Below, in pieces: positions 30,797 to 40,384 of a DNA stretch of 41,564 nt. Origin of the DNA: Mycoplasmataceae bacterium (GTDB lineage: Bacteria > Bacillota_I > Bacilli_A > Mycoplasmatales > Mycoplasmoidaceae); assembly GCA_031262935.1 (NCBI GenBank), contig JAISGU010000038.1, positions 1-41,564 on the forward strand. Reading direction: 5' to 3'. Within the stretch, counting starts at the first letter, position 1. Every line of letters begins with the position of its first letter. The notes below the pieces were generated by a model, which was given only the letters and a program-made list of their open reading frames with translations, made no database searches and had not been told where the DNA came from. The position numbers and the translations under genes were made by a program.

Positions 30797-33592
30797 CTAT
30801 CAATTAAAATGGTCGTATGCCGTCTGCTCTATTCGTATCTTTTCAAAAGTTGAATAAATATCCATTAACGCTTGTTCAAACTCTTTAAATGATTTGTTTA
30901 ATGAATGTTGGATTTGTTGCTTGATTATGTCTTGCTCAGTTTTCGTATAAATATTGTCTCTTCATTTGCGATAGAAATTTTTAAGAAAATCATATTCTAG
31001 ATTGTATTTCGTTGCTATTTCTTTAATCATATCATCCCATATTTGCTCAACTTTATTGTCTAATTGTTCTTTTGTATCTTCTGGTGATGTCTCAGGAAAT
31101 TTATCAAAGAATCAATCCAAGTATTCTTTAATCAATACCGATATTGGTTTTAAATTAGTTTCTGACATATATTGAGTTAATAACTTTAATAGTTTCTTTC
31201 TTTCATCATTGGTTTTTGATTTGGCAATGCTTTCCATTCACTCAACTGTTGTTTTTTGTTGTCTACAAGTTAAATCATCAAACGAAATGTCGATATAAGG
31301 TTCAGGATTAACTTTATCGGTAGTAGCAGAGATTATTTCTTTATATCTTTGTAATAAACTACCAGCAATACTTCTATAAGCGAGAATATCATCATAAGAT
31401 GTATTTAAATCTGTTCATTTTTTCTCATCAAACGGTAAAAAGAAATTGTCTACATCATAAGCAAAATTTCTTATGTTAGTCATAAATTTAATAACATCTT
31501 TTTCTAATGATAAATTTCTAGCATCATCTGGTGTTGGAGCAACTTCTTTAATAACGTTAAGAATATCATTTAAATGATTTACAACCACTTTGTAGTCTTT
31601 TGATATGACTGGAATTGATTTGTCAATTTCTACACCTTTGGCATAGTATCCAAATGCTTCTTTAACATGCTTTTCTTGTGTTCTTAATAAACAGCGAATA
31701 TTACCAATTGCTTTATTGTTGAGAGTTCTACAAACACGAGCAAACGCTTGAATTAAATTGTGCATTTTGAGTTCTCTTGCAACATAAAGAGTATTTAATC
31801 TTGGAGCATCAAAACCTGTTGTAAATACATTTACAACAATAATTAAATCAATCACACCGTTTTTAATTTTGTCAGCTAAGTTTTTCTGATAGGAATAGTA
31901 ATTATTTAATCCATAACTTGCTTCATATTTTTTATTGTAATCATCAATAATTTCTTTTAAACGATCTTGACTTGTTTTTTGATCCTCTCCAGTTCCTTCA
32001 CCATTTGGATCAGTAGAGAATATACAACCTATATTTAAATCTGGTCGTAAGCGATTCATTTGTTTATAGCATTTGTAAGCTTCATCAATTGAACTTACAG
32101 TTAACATAGCGCCATATTTTCGATATTGTGTTAAATCATTAAATGTTTTATTTACATAATCACAAATGGCATTTACTCATTTATCTGATTTGTAAAACGT
32201 ATCTCAATCAAGACTAGTAGCTTTTTTATCATCTTCTTTAATAATCTTGTATTGACCTAAATATTTAATATCGTAATACAAAGTGTTTCCATCAATTACA
32301 GAGTTCATAATTGAATATGTATGTAAACAATCTCCAAAAATATCTTCTGTTCTTAATCCGCTTGCTGTTTGTGACATTTTATAAATTGGTGTTCCAGTAA
32401 ATCCGATAGTTTGAGGTGATTTAAAAAAGTCATCAATGGTTTTTCTCATATCACCAGCTTGCGAACGATGACACTCATCATAAATGAATACAATTTTCTT
32501 ATCTTGAATAGTTTTTAAAACTTCATGATTGTCAGCGTTTCTGATTGCACCAGCCAATTTTTGAATTGATGTAATAATTAACTTAACATTTTTGTCATTT
32601 AGTTTATTAACTAAGTCTTTAGTGTTATCAACATCATATTTTGGTTGTACTTTAGAACCGTTAGAGGCATATTTAGAGAAGTTGTCTTGTGTTTGTGTTC
32701 CTAAATCATTACGATCGATAACAAATAGTACTTTGTCAATTTTTTCATTACGACTCAAATCACGACTTAATAAATATGAAGTTAATGTTTTACCACTACC
32801 TGTTGCATGAAAGACATACCCACCTTTATTGGTATTTAAGATTCTATCAATACATTTATTCACAGCAAAATATTGATATGGTCTAGCAATAATTAATTGG
32901 TTTTTATCAATTAATGTAAAACGATTTAAGAAGTCTAATAGTGTAGTTGGGTTAATAAAAGCTTTTTGAATATCTTCAATCTCACCAATCTTTCTATTTT
33001 TATCATCGGTTCACTCTTTTGCTTGTGATTGATTGATAGTATTGTTATTAGCAAAAAATCTTGTAGAGATACCATCACTGATCATAAAGATATTAGTAAA
33101 TCCATATAACCAATGCATACGATCTTTTTTGTACCTTACGATTTGATTAAAAGCTTGTCATATATCAACATATCCAGGTTTCTTTAATTCGCAATGTAAT
33201 AGTGGTAATCCATTAATTAGAAAAGATACATCATAACGATGGTGACCATCAATTACTTGATTAACTACTTCAAAGATGTTATTCTTCGGATTAAAGAAAT
33301 CTACTAAGGTAATATCAATCTTTTTACCGTCTTCTTTTGTAAAAGGGATCGGTTCTCTTAATAGTTGCATTTTATTAATGAAACTAACTGGTTCTAATAA
33401 CAACAAGAATTTATTCCATTCAATGTTAGTAAATTTAATATTGTTTCTTTGTTCAATTACTTGTTTTAAGTGATTAACTAAGTCTTCAATATCTACATTA
33501 GACATATCTTGACGATATGTTCAATTAATTTTAGGTAGTTCTTTCTCAACTCAATCTTGTTCAAATTGGGTTTCTCCTACTCGATAGTTCAT
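30797..33592 (-). CDS. hsdR: Type I restriction endonuclease subunit R
   Basis: A 931-aa HsdR that translocates and cleaves unmethylated DNA. The N-terminal nuclease region has ITLVDFFNPKNNIFEVVNQ and a later LLHCELKKPG, giving the Asp...ExK catalytic pattern. The helicase motor follows: Walker A HATGSGKT near 262-269, FVIDRNDLGTQ, motif II YDECHRSQ, motif III GFTGTP, and late motifs NVFTTGFDAP and QAFARVCRT. The C-terminal ~200 residues are helical and bind the methylase complex. The frame ends with Trp (TGA) then TAG. It is read separately from hsdM-hsdS, from a promoter shared divergently with the doc-like gene. The length is close to EcoR124-type R subunits. Confidence 0.95.
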
Positions 33593-33654
33593 ATAGTAAT
33601 TATCTCTTATTAAAGTATAGATATTCTTAAAATCGTTTTGTATACTATTAGTCT
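33593..33654. promoter_or_regulatory. Divergent promoter region hsdR / doc-like gene
   Basis: A 62-bp gap between two divergent starts. TATACT-like -10 boxes occur on the plus strand at 33641-33646 (9 bp before the doc-like ATG) and on the minus strand at 33619-33614 (22 bp before the hsdR ATG). No clear -35 or operator palindrome is visible. The arrangement means expression of the restriction subunit and the Fic protein is set in the same short segment. Confidence 0.4.
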
Positions 33655-34320
33655 ATGAAATACGCTAATATCAAATGTTTTAATTTAGATGCAGATAAAG
33701 AGTTTGTAAAGAAAGCATTACAAAACGGAATTAATAAATGTCGATTATTTGATTTTAATGAGAATCAGTTATTTTTCATTAGTGATTATCATGAACCTGA
33801 AGAATTTACTATTAATTTAGTTAAAGTTAAACTAAATGATGTCTTATGTAAACAGATTATTAAAGTAATTAACGATACTCATAAAATTGTTCCAAGTATT
33901 AAAACATCTAGTGAATATGAATCACAAAATTATGATGACCAGTTCCCTACAAAGATTGAGAGTATCGTTAATTCATTAGTTAATACTTGTTTATATGAGG
34001 AATGAGGATTATTGAAGTTCTTATCACATTTACTAATTAGAATAGCAAGAGCACATGCTTGACATAATGGTAATAAAAGAACTGCAATTGTATCGATTAG
34101 TAGGTTATTAGATTTATTTGGTTTCTATATGATATGAGCAAGTGACAATACTCAATACATTAGTACATGAGAATCATTAATGTATAAGATAGTTTCACCA
34201 AAAGATATTAAAGACGAGTCTACATTAATGAAAGAGGATGAAGCTGCAAAGATTGTAGAACAAGAATTGTCTACATCAGTTTGAATAAGTATTTCAGCAA
34301 TTTCTTCTAAAAAGTTATAA
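33655..34320 (+). CDS. Doc-like Fic-domain protein between hsdS and hsdR
   Basis: A 221-aa protein with a Fic/Doc core at about 100-180. The signature HAWHNGNKRTA at 134-144 keeps the catalytic His134, the GNKR anion loop and the Arg; Trp136 replaces the usual Phe. The GNKRT form matches Doc-type kinases (which phosphorylate EF-Tu) rather than HPFxxGNGR AMPylases. The N-terminal ~95 residues are unlike Doc. It overlaps the following 51-aa ORF by one base (TAATG), as in toxin-antitoxin pairs. It is opposite in direction to the hsd genes around it. Its role could be a toxin that guards the RM system, or an accessory effector; both are inference. Confidence 0.8.
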
Positions 34321-34475
34321 TGTTAATAGTTATGAGAAATTACAACAGATTCATTAGTGAGAGTAAAAATACATTATCAGATAGCACTTTAATTAGAGAA
34401 ACTAATCGTGTTGTTTCTTCAAAAGAAGTTCCAGAAGGTTTAAAAGATCTTTGTGAACGTTTATCTGGTAATTAG
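34320..34475 (+). CDS. 51-aa ORF translationally coupled to the Doc-like gene (candidate antitoxin)
   Basis: The ATG uses the last A of the upstream TAA (TAATG), so translation is coupled. The peptide starts MLIVMRNYNRFISES, is highly polar, and ends SSKEVPEGLKDLCERLSGN before TAG 34473. Residues about 10-35 are Ser/Thr/Asn rich and probably disordered, and the end is a short amphipathic helix. Small, partly disordered proteins overlapping a toxin gene are commonly antitoxins, though here the toxin comes first and no DNA-binding motif is seen. I do not recognise a family. An internal ATG at 34332 is an alternative start. Confidence 0.6.
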   Translation: MLIVMRNYNRFISESKNTLSDSTLIRETNRVVSSKEVPEGLKDLCERLSGN

Positions 34476-34480
34476 TTTTA

Positions 34481-35698
34481 CTATACAAACATATTTTTTA
34501 AATAATATTGCTTAACTTGATTCAGATTATTAAGTTGAGTATTTATTGTTGATTTTAGATTATCTATTTGTTTTAAAAAATTTGATATTTTTAATTGTTC
34601 GTTTAATTTTGTCACTAATATTTCGATATTTAAAAATTTTGATTTAGGCAATATCAAAATTGTACCTTGAGAAGCAGTTGATATTAATTTATCAACGTTT
34701 TGACTCAAAGCATAATAAACAAATAAATAGTCATATTGGTTGTTAACAGATATTGAATTTATTTGTTGATTAAAGCACGAATTAATAGGAACTATACAAT
34801 TTTTACCAATACTTGCAATGCATGTACATAATATAGAATTTTTAGGAACCAATGTTGATTTTTGAGAGCCTTCAATTGTAACATTTCGTTCAGTATGAAT
34901 TGAATAAATATTATCACCGATGTCTGTAGGTGTTACAAAAGGGATTGAACCATTTCAAAATAATTCATTCTTAGTTGATGGCGTCTTTCCTGTTTTTATT
35001 TCACCAATAGTAGATAAAGGAACTAATGTTCATCTCTCTCTCTTATTAAATTCTTTAAATCTTAATTCTGGGATATCTTTATTGTTCTTAGGGAATAGTT
35101 TATCTAAGTAATACTTCTTTAATTGTTCAGTTTGTTTTAATTGATCTTGTAATGTAAGAATAGTGTTATCAATTGTTTCTAGAAAGTGAGCAATTTGTTT
35201 TTGTTCTTGGAGGGAAGGAAGATAAAGATTGATATTTTTTAACGAATTCTTAGTAATCGAGTTGATCTGTCCAATACTATTACTAATTAAGCGTTTAAAA
35301 ATTTTAGTTTGAATAAAATATCTAATTAAGGGTTGTGAATTTCTAAACACCATCATAAAACCACCAAATAATGTATTTGGCATTTCATTTTCTATTAGAC
35401 AATTCTTACCAATTAATTTTTTAGATCCGTTATTTGAACAAACCAATATATCGCCTTTTTGGATGAATTCTTTTTTATATTTCCTATCATTTTTTATAAA
35501 AACAAGATCATCTAAATTTAAGAAACCGTTCTTAATATTGTTTGACCTTAAAATTGTGTACGTATTATCATTTGGCTTATTAACCACATCATCTGATTTA
35601 TATGTAGCACCACCAACAACAATACAAGTTTCCAAAAAGTTGCAAAGGTTTCAGTTGTTGTTAGATTTATCAAAACTTAATTTTGGTTTATTTGACAT
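34481..35698 (-). CDS. hsdS: Type I restriction-modification specificity subunit S
   Basis: A 405-aa HsdS that sets the recognition site for the methylase and nuclease. Two target-recognition domains, each followed by a helical spacer, are seen: TRD1 to about 150, with the conserved end LPSLQEQKQIAHFLETIDN and helix TLQDQLKQTEQLKKYYLDKLF; then ELRFKEF begins the second half, with TRD2 GEIKTGKTPSTKNELFWNG and a closing QLKISNFLKQIDNLK plus LNNLNQVKQYYLKNMF. This internal repeat is the standard two-half-site plan. GAAAGGAT precedes ATG 35698. The start lies inside the last 11 nt of the AAA gene. No second hsdS or inverted hsdS fragments are seen here. Confidence 0.93.
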
Positions 35699-37100
35699 TT
35701 GTATCCTTTCTAATATCTTTTACAATCGATACTAAAATATCAGTTGATTCTTTTAATTTATCATCAAAATTATCTTTTAACAAAGTATTGATGAATTTCT
35801 TTTCTGGATGATGTATTAAATTTCTAATGTATGTTGGAAGCGATACTTGATAATGTTTATCTTCGCTTTCATATCATTCGTATTCTTTTTTAGAGACTTT
35901 ACTTATAAAGTTATCTACATCTTCCATTTTATTTTTTACGCTTAATTCAGGTGTATTTAAAACGTAATCTCATATAAATCCATAGAGTTCATTATGAAAA
36001 TCATTTGTGTATATTTCAAATAATGAATATTTAAGTTCACTAAAAGTGTTGTATGGAAGAATGTTTGTATAAGGAAATTTTTTATAAACTATTTTATTTT
36101 TATCTGAATCTCATTTAAGTGTTAGTACTAATGTATTTGGATCGTTTATTGCACTTTTTAATAAATATTCTGAATGCGTTGCAATGAATAATTGATTTGT
36201 TTGTTGCTCATTATTGCTTAGAATTCGTTTATAAAATTTATATATTTTTTGTTGTAAAGATGGATGCAAATGTACTTCTGGTTCATCAATTAACACTATA
36301 TTCCCATCAATATTTTCATTTTTTAATAAATCGAAAGATCTAAAAATTATTTCTGATTCGCCAGAACTAAAATCCTTAATACTTATCGGTTTACCATTTT
36401 TTATAAAAGTAGGCATTTTGTTGCGGACAGTAATCTTGATTCCCATCATCTTTTGATAAGCACTAGAAAATCTTTCAATATATTTTTTACCATAACTAAC
36501 AATTTTTTTTAATCTCTCAGCTATTTCATCATTTCATTCGTTTATATCGGCAAAGTCATTAATTTTTTCGTTTAAACCTTTACTTACACGTGTAGTTAAC
36601 TCACTAGTTATTTTTGTAGTAGCAGTATTTAAGTTCTCTTGATTTGGACTGGTCTTGGAAAGAGAATTAATTCCTTGTATATATTGTATTCTTCCCAAAA
36701 TTTTCGGAAATATCTCATGACTATTAAGTATTGAAGTTTTATATAAATATTTATTTTTGTCTGAATTACCAGGGTTAACTGGATTATAGCTACTATTCAT
36801 CATATAACCACTAACCATTTTCATATCTGAATCATCTATTAAAAATTCAAGCATAGCATTATTGCTATTTACTCTATTTATCATTCTAGATGTAGTCCCG
36901 TTTCTAGGATTCATATATGATGTATTTGCAAATGAGAATTTTAAAGCACCATCTATCCTATCTAAAATATATGTTTTACCAGAACCATTTTCACCAGCTA
37001 AAATAATATTCATGTATGGGACACCTTTTTCGTTACAAAAATCAATTGTTTTGTTTTCGAATATTTCATCTGTATCAAAAATAATTTTTTTAATTTGCAT
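35688..37100 (-). CDS. AAA/ABC-type ATPase embedded in the hsd operon
   Basis: A 470-aa ATPase of the AAA_15/21 (OLD/RecF-like) kind. Walker A GENGSGKT is at 36-43, a signature-like FSSGESEIIF occurs in the second half, Walker B is IVLIDEPEVHLHP, and a switch His is in FIATHSEYLL. A large middle insert (about 60-200) and a C-terminal ~120-residue helical part have no motif I know; no TOPRIM nuclease (OLD) or anticodon nuclease is evident. It starts 2 nt after hsdM and ends 11 nt inside hsdS, so it is made with them. Similar ATPase genes are reported as restriction-linked ORFs in some type I loci. A defence or control role is inferred. Confidence 0.8.
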
Positions 37101-37102
37101 AG

Positions 37103-38665
37103 TTATTCCTTCGTCTCAACCAAGTCTTTTTCCATATCACTAATTGACTTTCATAGTTCATCAATCTTTTTATTGTTGTCAATAAATGATTGTCTAACTT
37201 TATTAATGTCAATATTAACTTCTTCAACTTTTTTATTAACATATTCAGAAACATTTAAGTTACAATCTTTTTTAATGATTTCATCAACACTGACAACTTT
37301 AGAAAAGTAATCAACATCTTTACGGTTGGTATAAGCATTAACAATATTCTTAATATTGTCTTCTTTAATTAAGTTCATATTAGAACCCTTAGTAAATTCA
37401 TTTTCAGCATTGATGAATAAAATATCTTTTGCCTCTCGGTTCTTCTTAAAGATGACTAAACAAGCTTGTGTACCAGTTTTATTAAAAATCTTTGGTGGTA
37501 ATAAGATAACACTATCAATGTAGTTCTTGTCTTTGATTGCGTGTGTTCTCATGGTTTTTTCAACACCACCACGAGTTAATAAACCAGTGTCAAATAATGT
37601 TGCTCCTATTCCATTAGGTGCTAATTGATAAATCATATGAGCCATAAACATTCAGTCGCCATTGCCTTCGTTTGAAATATCACCAAAGTCTTTATATCGA
37701 TCATCACCTAATCATTCATCTTTAGTTTTATGATGCATTCAATCAGACACATTGTAAGGAGGATTTGCTACCACAATATCCATTTTGATATTCAAATGTT
37801 GTGGATGTAATAATGTATCTTCTTGTAATAAACTAAATTTATCATATTTAACACCATGTAATAGCATATTCATTTTAGCTAGAGAAATGTTGTCACCATC
37901 TGAGTCTTGTCCATAAATATTGCTTACTCTACCTTGTAGTTGTTTGTAAACTCTAAATAATAATGAACCTGTACCACAAGTTGGATCATAAATGTTTTTA
38001 ACTTGTGTTTTATCATGCGTTACAATTCTTGCCATGATTTCACTAACGGCTTGTGGAGTAAAGAATTTACCAGCTTCATTAATAGAACTCTCAAAGAATC
38101 TTCCTAGAAGATATTCATAGGTTTCACCAAGAACATCAATGTGACTATCATCAAATGCAATCTTAATTGAATCAATAATCTTTAAGGTTTCTTCAAAATA
38201 AGCACGTCTTGTAGCGATATCCCTAGAAAGACGACTATTGTCTAAATCTACAGCTCCAAATAAACCATGAAACGCTTCTGAACCTTCTTCAATTTCGTTC
38301 ATACCTTTTTTAAAGTCAATAATTCAAGAAGAATCACCGCTCGTTATCTTTTTAATAACTTCTTTTCAAGAGTATTTAGGCTGTAAGTAATATCCATATT
38401 CTCTTAATGAATATTCTTTATAAGAATCAGTTACTTTATCTGAATCATTTAATGTATAAGATAGTTTATCGTTTCTTAAATCACGATTAACATATTCTTC
38501 TAGTTGTTGGGACAAATATCGATAAAACATAAAGCCAGTTATGTAATTCATCTGTTGAACAATTGAAGTTTTATCTCTAAATACATCGGCAGCTTTTCAA
38601 ATTTGTTGACGTAATTCTTTTTTCTGTGCATCACCAACTAATGAATTTATGGTAGCTTTAGTCAT
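37103..38665 (-). CDS. hsdM: Type I restriction-modification methyltransferase subunit M
   Basis: A 520-aa N6-adenine methyltransferase. The N-terminal helical domain (ELRQQIWKAADVFRDKTSIVQQM) is followed by the AdoMet-binding motif I DPTCGTGSLL (227-236) and the catalytic NPPY (301-304). Further M-subunit blocks are GKFFTPQAVSEIM, AKMNMLLHG, LLPPKIFNKTGTQACLVIFKK and the C-terminal coiled region (ELWKSISDMEKDL). An AGGAGG ribosome site lies 6 nt before ATG 38665. It is the first gene of a leftward hsdM-AAA-hsdS operon. Internal UGA codons are Trp. It methylates the adenines that protect the host site. Confidence 0.96.
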
Positions 38666-38743
38666 TAATATCCTCCTGTTGAAATGTAGTAATAATTATC
38701 TTTAATTAATTTAATTAATTAAATGTTTTTATATAAGTCAATA

Positions 38744-38890
38744 TTAATAAGACCACAATATTTTTAAAGTTCTAATCGGATCATCACTTCCCCTAGCTAA
38801 CATTATGGATAGTTTAATAGTTCACTTTCATTTTTCTTTAAGTCCAATTTCTTTATGAGTTGCAAGATATTCCATTTTACGTTTAGTCAT
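38744..38890 (-). CDS. 48-aa basic ORF after the IS1595-like transposase gene
   Basis: It starts one base after the transposase stop and ends at TAA 38746-38744, with two UGA-Trp codons. The peptide is basic at the start (MTKRKMEYLATHKEIGLKEK) and ends GSDDPIRTLKILWSY. No family is recognised. It could be an IS accessory product, the truncated start of a longer gene cut by an IS boundary, or spurious. Tight spacing favours translation with the transposase. Confidence 0.4.
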
Positions 38891-38891
38891 A

Positions 38892-39929
38892 TTATTTGTG
38901 CACTGTCCTTAAACAAATGTTGAGCATTGATTGAACTGAGATGTTAAAACCTTGATTGTTAATTCTTAGTCATTTAACAAAGTTAACATACACTAACAAA
39001 TATTTAGTTGCTACACCTTTATAGTGGTCGTTAATTATGTGTTTGATTTGTGAATGATAGTTATTAACGTTTTGTAAGTGGTATTTACCTCTAACAACTG
39101 GTGAGTGATCATTTTCTTTACGATTAGGCATTACAAGTCTTTTAAGTTCTAAACCCATAGTTCTAGCAAACGGTATGTATCCTTTTCAACCATCAACGAT
39201 AAACATTGTCTTTTCAACACATTCAATCTTGTTGTGGTAAAGATTTCATATTGCTCCACTACTAGGATTACCATATCCTAAAATTCCATTGACAATAGAT
39301 TTATTACGACCAACAGCAGTAGATAGACACACCTTATCTTGAGAAACACCGGGAGAATCACCAACCCAATGAGCAAAGCCTCTAACTCTTGCTTTACGTG
39401 GTAATTGAAAGTGTTTATGGTTACCTTTAAAACATTTAGAGAAGTATGTATCATCACATTCTACTAGTCCTGTAATTTTGTCATTCTCTGCAAATTTTGT
39501 AATGACTGCTAGTATTTTGTGTCTTCATACAAAACTACAACGATAGCTAATGTCGCAAACTTCTTCAGAACGATGTAAAGATAGTTTATTAACCATACAC
39601 TCAATGTATTTCTTAAACTTTTGTTCGTAGTCTTTTCTAAAGTGAAAGAACATAGAGTTTTTAGTATTTGTAAATGTCTTCTTACAGTCTCTACATTTAT
39701 ATCTTTGAGAACCGTGAAATGAACCATACTTGTTAACACGAATACTGCCACAGTGAGGACAATACTCTACACCGTCATTAATGTTGTGACTTAATGAATT
39801 AAAAATTTCAGTTTGTAAATGTTCTTTAGCTGCTGGATCAAGTTTAGAGAGAAAGATCTTAAGTTCGTCTTCGTTTAAAATTTGTGCTTGTCTACATAAG
39901 TTGTCAATAATGGAATAATTAACAGTCAT
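38892..39929 (-). CDS. IS1595-family (ISXO2-like) transposase
   Basis: A 345-aa transposase. The N-terminal zinc ribbon has CPHCGS (Cys57, Cys60) and YKCRDC (Cys79, Cys82), as in IS1595 members. The RNase H-like DDE domain follows, with the first acidic residues in LVECDDTYF and the second Asp in MFIVDGWKGY. The C-terminal VNNYHSQIKHIINDHYKGVATKYL block is the family hallmark, and its Asn/His region replaces the usual Glu. The frame is intact with UGA=Trp, so the protein is potentially active. AGAGG precedes ATG 39929, and a TTACAT-17 bp-TATAAT promoter lies at 39985-39957. Confidence 0.88.
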
Positions 39930-39956
39930 TGAAAATACCTCTAATAATGTGTAATT

Positions 39957-39986
39957 ATTATATTACTTTTTTGTCAAATATGTAAT
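39957..39986 (-). promoter_or_regulatory. Transposase promoter, repeat copy 2
   Basis: On the minus strand, TTACAT (39985-39980), a 17-bp spacer and TATAAT (39962-39957). The 17 bp ATTACATATTTGACAAA at 39986-39970 is identical to the copy before the 46-aa ORF. The TTGACA within it lies only 9 bp from the -10 box, so it is probably part of a protein-binding site and not the -35. Confidence 0.55.
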
Positions 39987-39992
39987 TTATTT

Positions 39993-40133
39993 TTACTTTT
40001 TTAGGTATTCTTTTCTATCTATTTGTTCACGCTTAATAATTTTTCACTTTATGAATGATTGCTTAGTTACACGTCAGTATCTGTTCTCTTTGTCCTTTGT
40101 CTTAGTAATCTTAATGTCACCAGGTTTTTCCAT
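39993..40133 (-). CDS. 46-aa basic ORF upstream of the transposase gene
   Basis: ATG 40133 to TAA 39995-39993, with two UGA-Trp codons. The peptide MEKPGDIKITKTKDKENRYW then RVTKQSFIKWKIIKREQIDR is strongly basic and could bind nucleic acid. It has its own promoter carrying the 17-bp repeat shared with the transposase promoter. No family is recognised. A regulator of transposition is possible. Confidence 0.45.
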
Positions 40134-40139
40134 AACAAC

Positions 40140-40168
40140 ATTATACACTACTTTGTCAAATATGTAAT
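40140..40168 (-). promoter_or_regulatory. Promoter of the 46-aa ORF, repeat copy 1
   Basis: On the minus strand, TTACAT (40167-40162), a 16-bp spacer and TATAAT (40145-40140), only 6 bp before the ORF's ATG. It shares 17 identical bases (40168-40152) with the transposase promoter 182 bp away, so the two are probably controlled by the same protein. The very short leader suggests leaderless translation. Confidence 0.5.
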
Positions 40169-40194
40169 CTAATTAGTGGTTACTGCATCAAGGA

Positions 40195-40216
40195 TTTATA
40201 CACACATTCGTATATA
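40195..40216 (+). repeat. Right copy of 22-bp island-flanking inverted repeat
   Basis: Identical over 22 bp to the minus-strand sequence at 30756-30735. It is followed by TATAAT-like sequence (40211-40218, then TTATAAATAATG), resembling the preA promoter region after the left copy. It lies in a 250-bp gene-free gap (40134-40384) before the fic gene. Confidence 0.75.
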
Positions 40217-40341
40217 ATACCTATTATAAATAATGACTTAAAAATCTAAATGGATTTAAAATTAATTAACTGACAAATAAATTAACTCCAAAAGTGTAGC
40301 GAATACATTCACAATCGTTCAATTGCCTCATTTTTAAGTTT

Positions 40342-40371
40342 ATTGCATCATTTCGTGTATAATGATGCAAT
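40342..40371 (+). promoter_or_regulatory. Palindromic operator overlapping the fic promoter
   Basis: Arms ATTGCATCATT and AATGATGCAAT (11 bp, perfect) flank an 8-bp spacer. A TATAAT -10 box (40358-40363) spans the spacer and right arm. A further half-site GATGCAA recurs at the start codon (40384-40390). A repressor dimer here would block RNA polymerase. The C-terminal winged-helix-like domain of the encoded Fic protein is the obvious candidate. The palindrome is seen; the binding protein is inferred. Confidence 0.7.
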
Positions 40372-40384
40372 AGAATTAAATACG

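Larger units (their letters stand above)
38744..40168 (-). mobile_element. IS1595-like element with transposase and two tiny ORFs (ends undetermined)
   Basis: The unit reads leftward: a 46-aa ORF, the transposase, and a 48-aa ORF, with matching promoters before the first two. I found no convincing terminal inverted repeat or target duplication, so the limits given are those of its genes and promoters. It lies directly upstream of hsdM and inside the right 22-bp repeat of the island. Confidence 0.5.
30735..40216. other. Accessory restriction-modification island bounded by inverted 22-bp repeats
   Basis: Between the repeats lie hsdR, the doc-like gene, the 51-aa ORF, hsdS, the AAA ATPase gene, hsdM and the IS1595-like unit with two tiny ORFs. 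Preceding genes are housekeeping (preA, carA, def), so this reads as a genomic island of about 9.5 kb. No integrase is present; the only recombinase is the IS transposase at the right end. The borders are inferred from the repeat positions. Confidence 0.5.

Noticed and set aside
34481-35698. Possible phase-variable or invertible hsdS
   Set aside because: Only one full hsdS is present, with no inverted partial copy, recombinase or simple-sequence tract at the locus.
30735-40216. CRISPR array or Cas genes in the defence island
   Set aside because: No regularly spaced repeats and no Cas-like proteins are seen; the 22-bp repeat occurs only twice.
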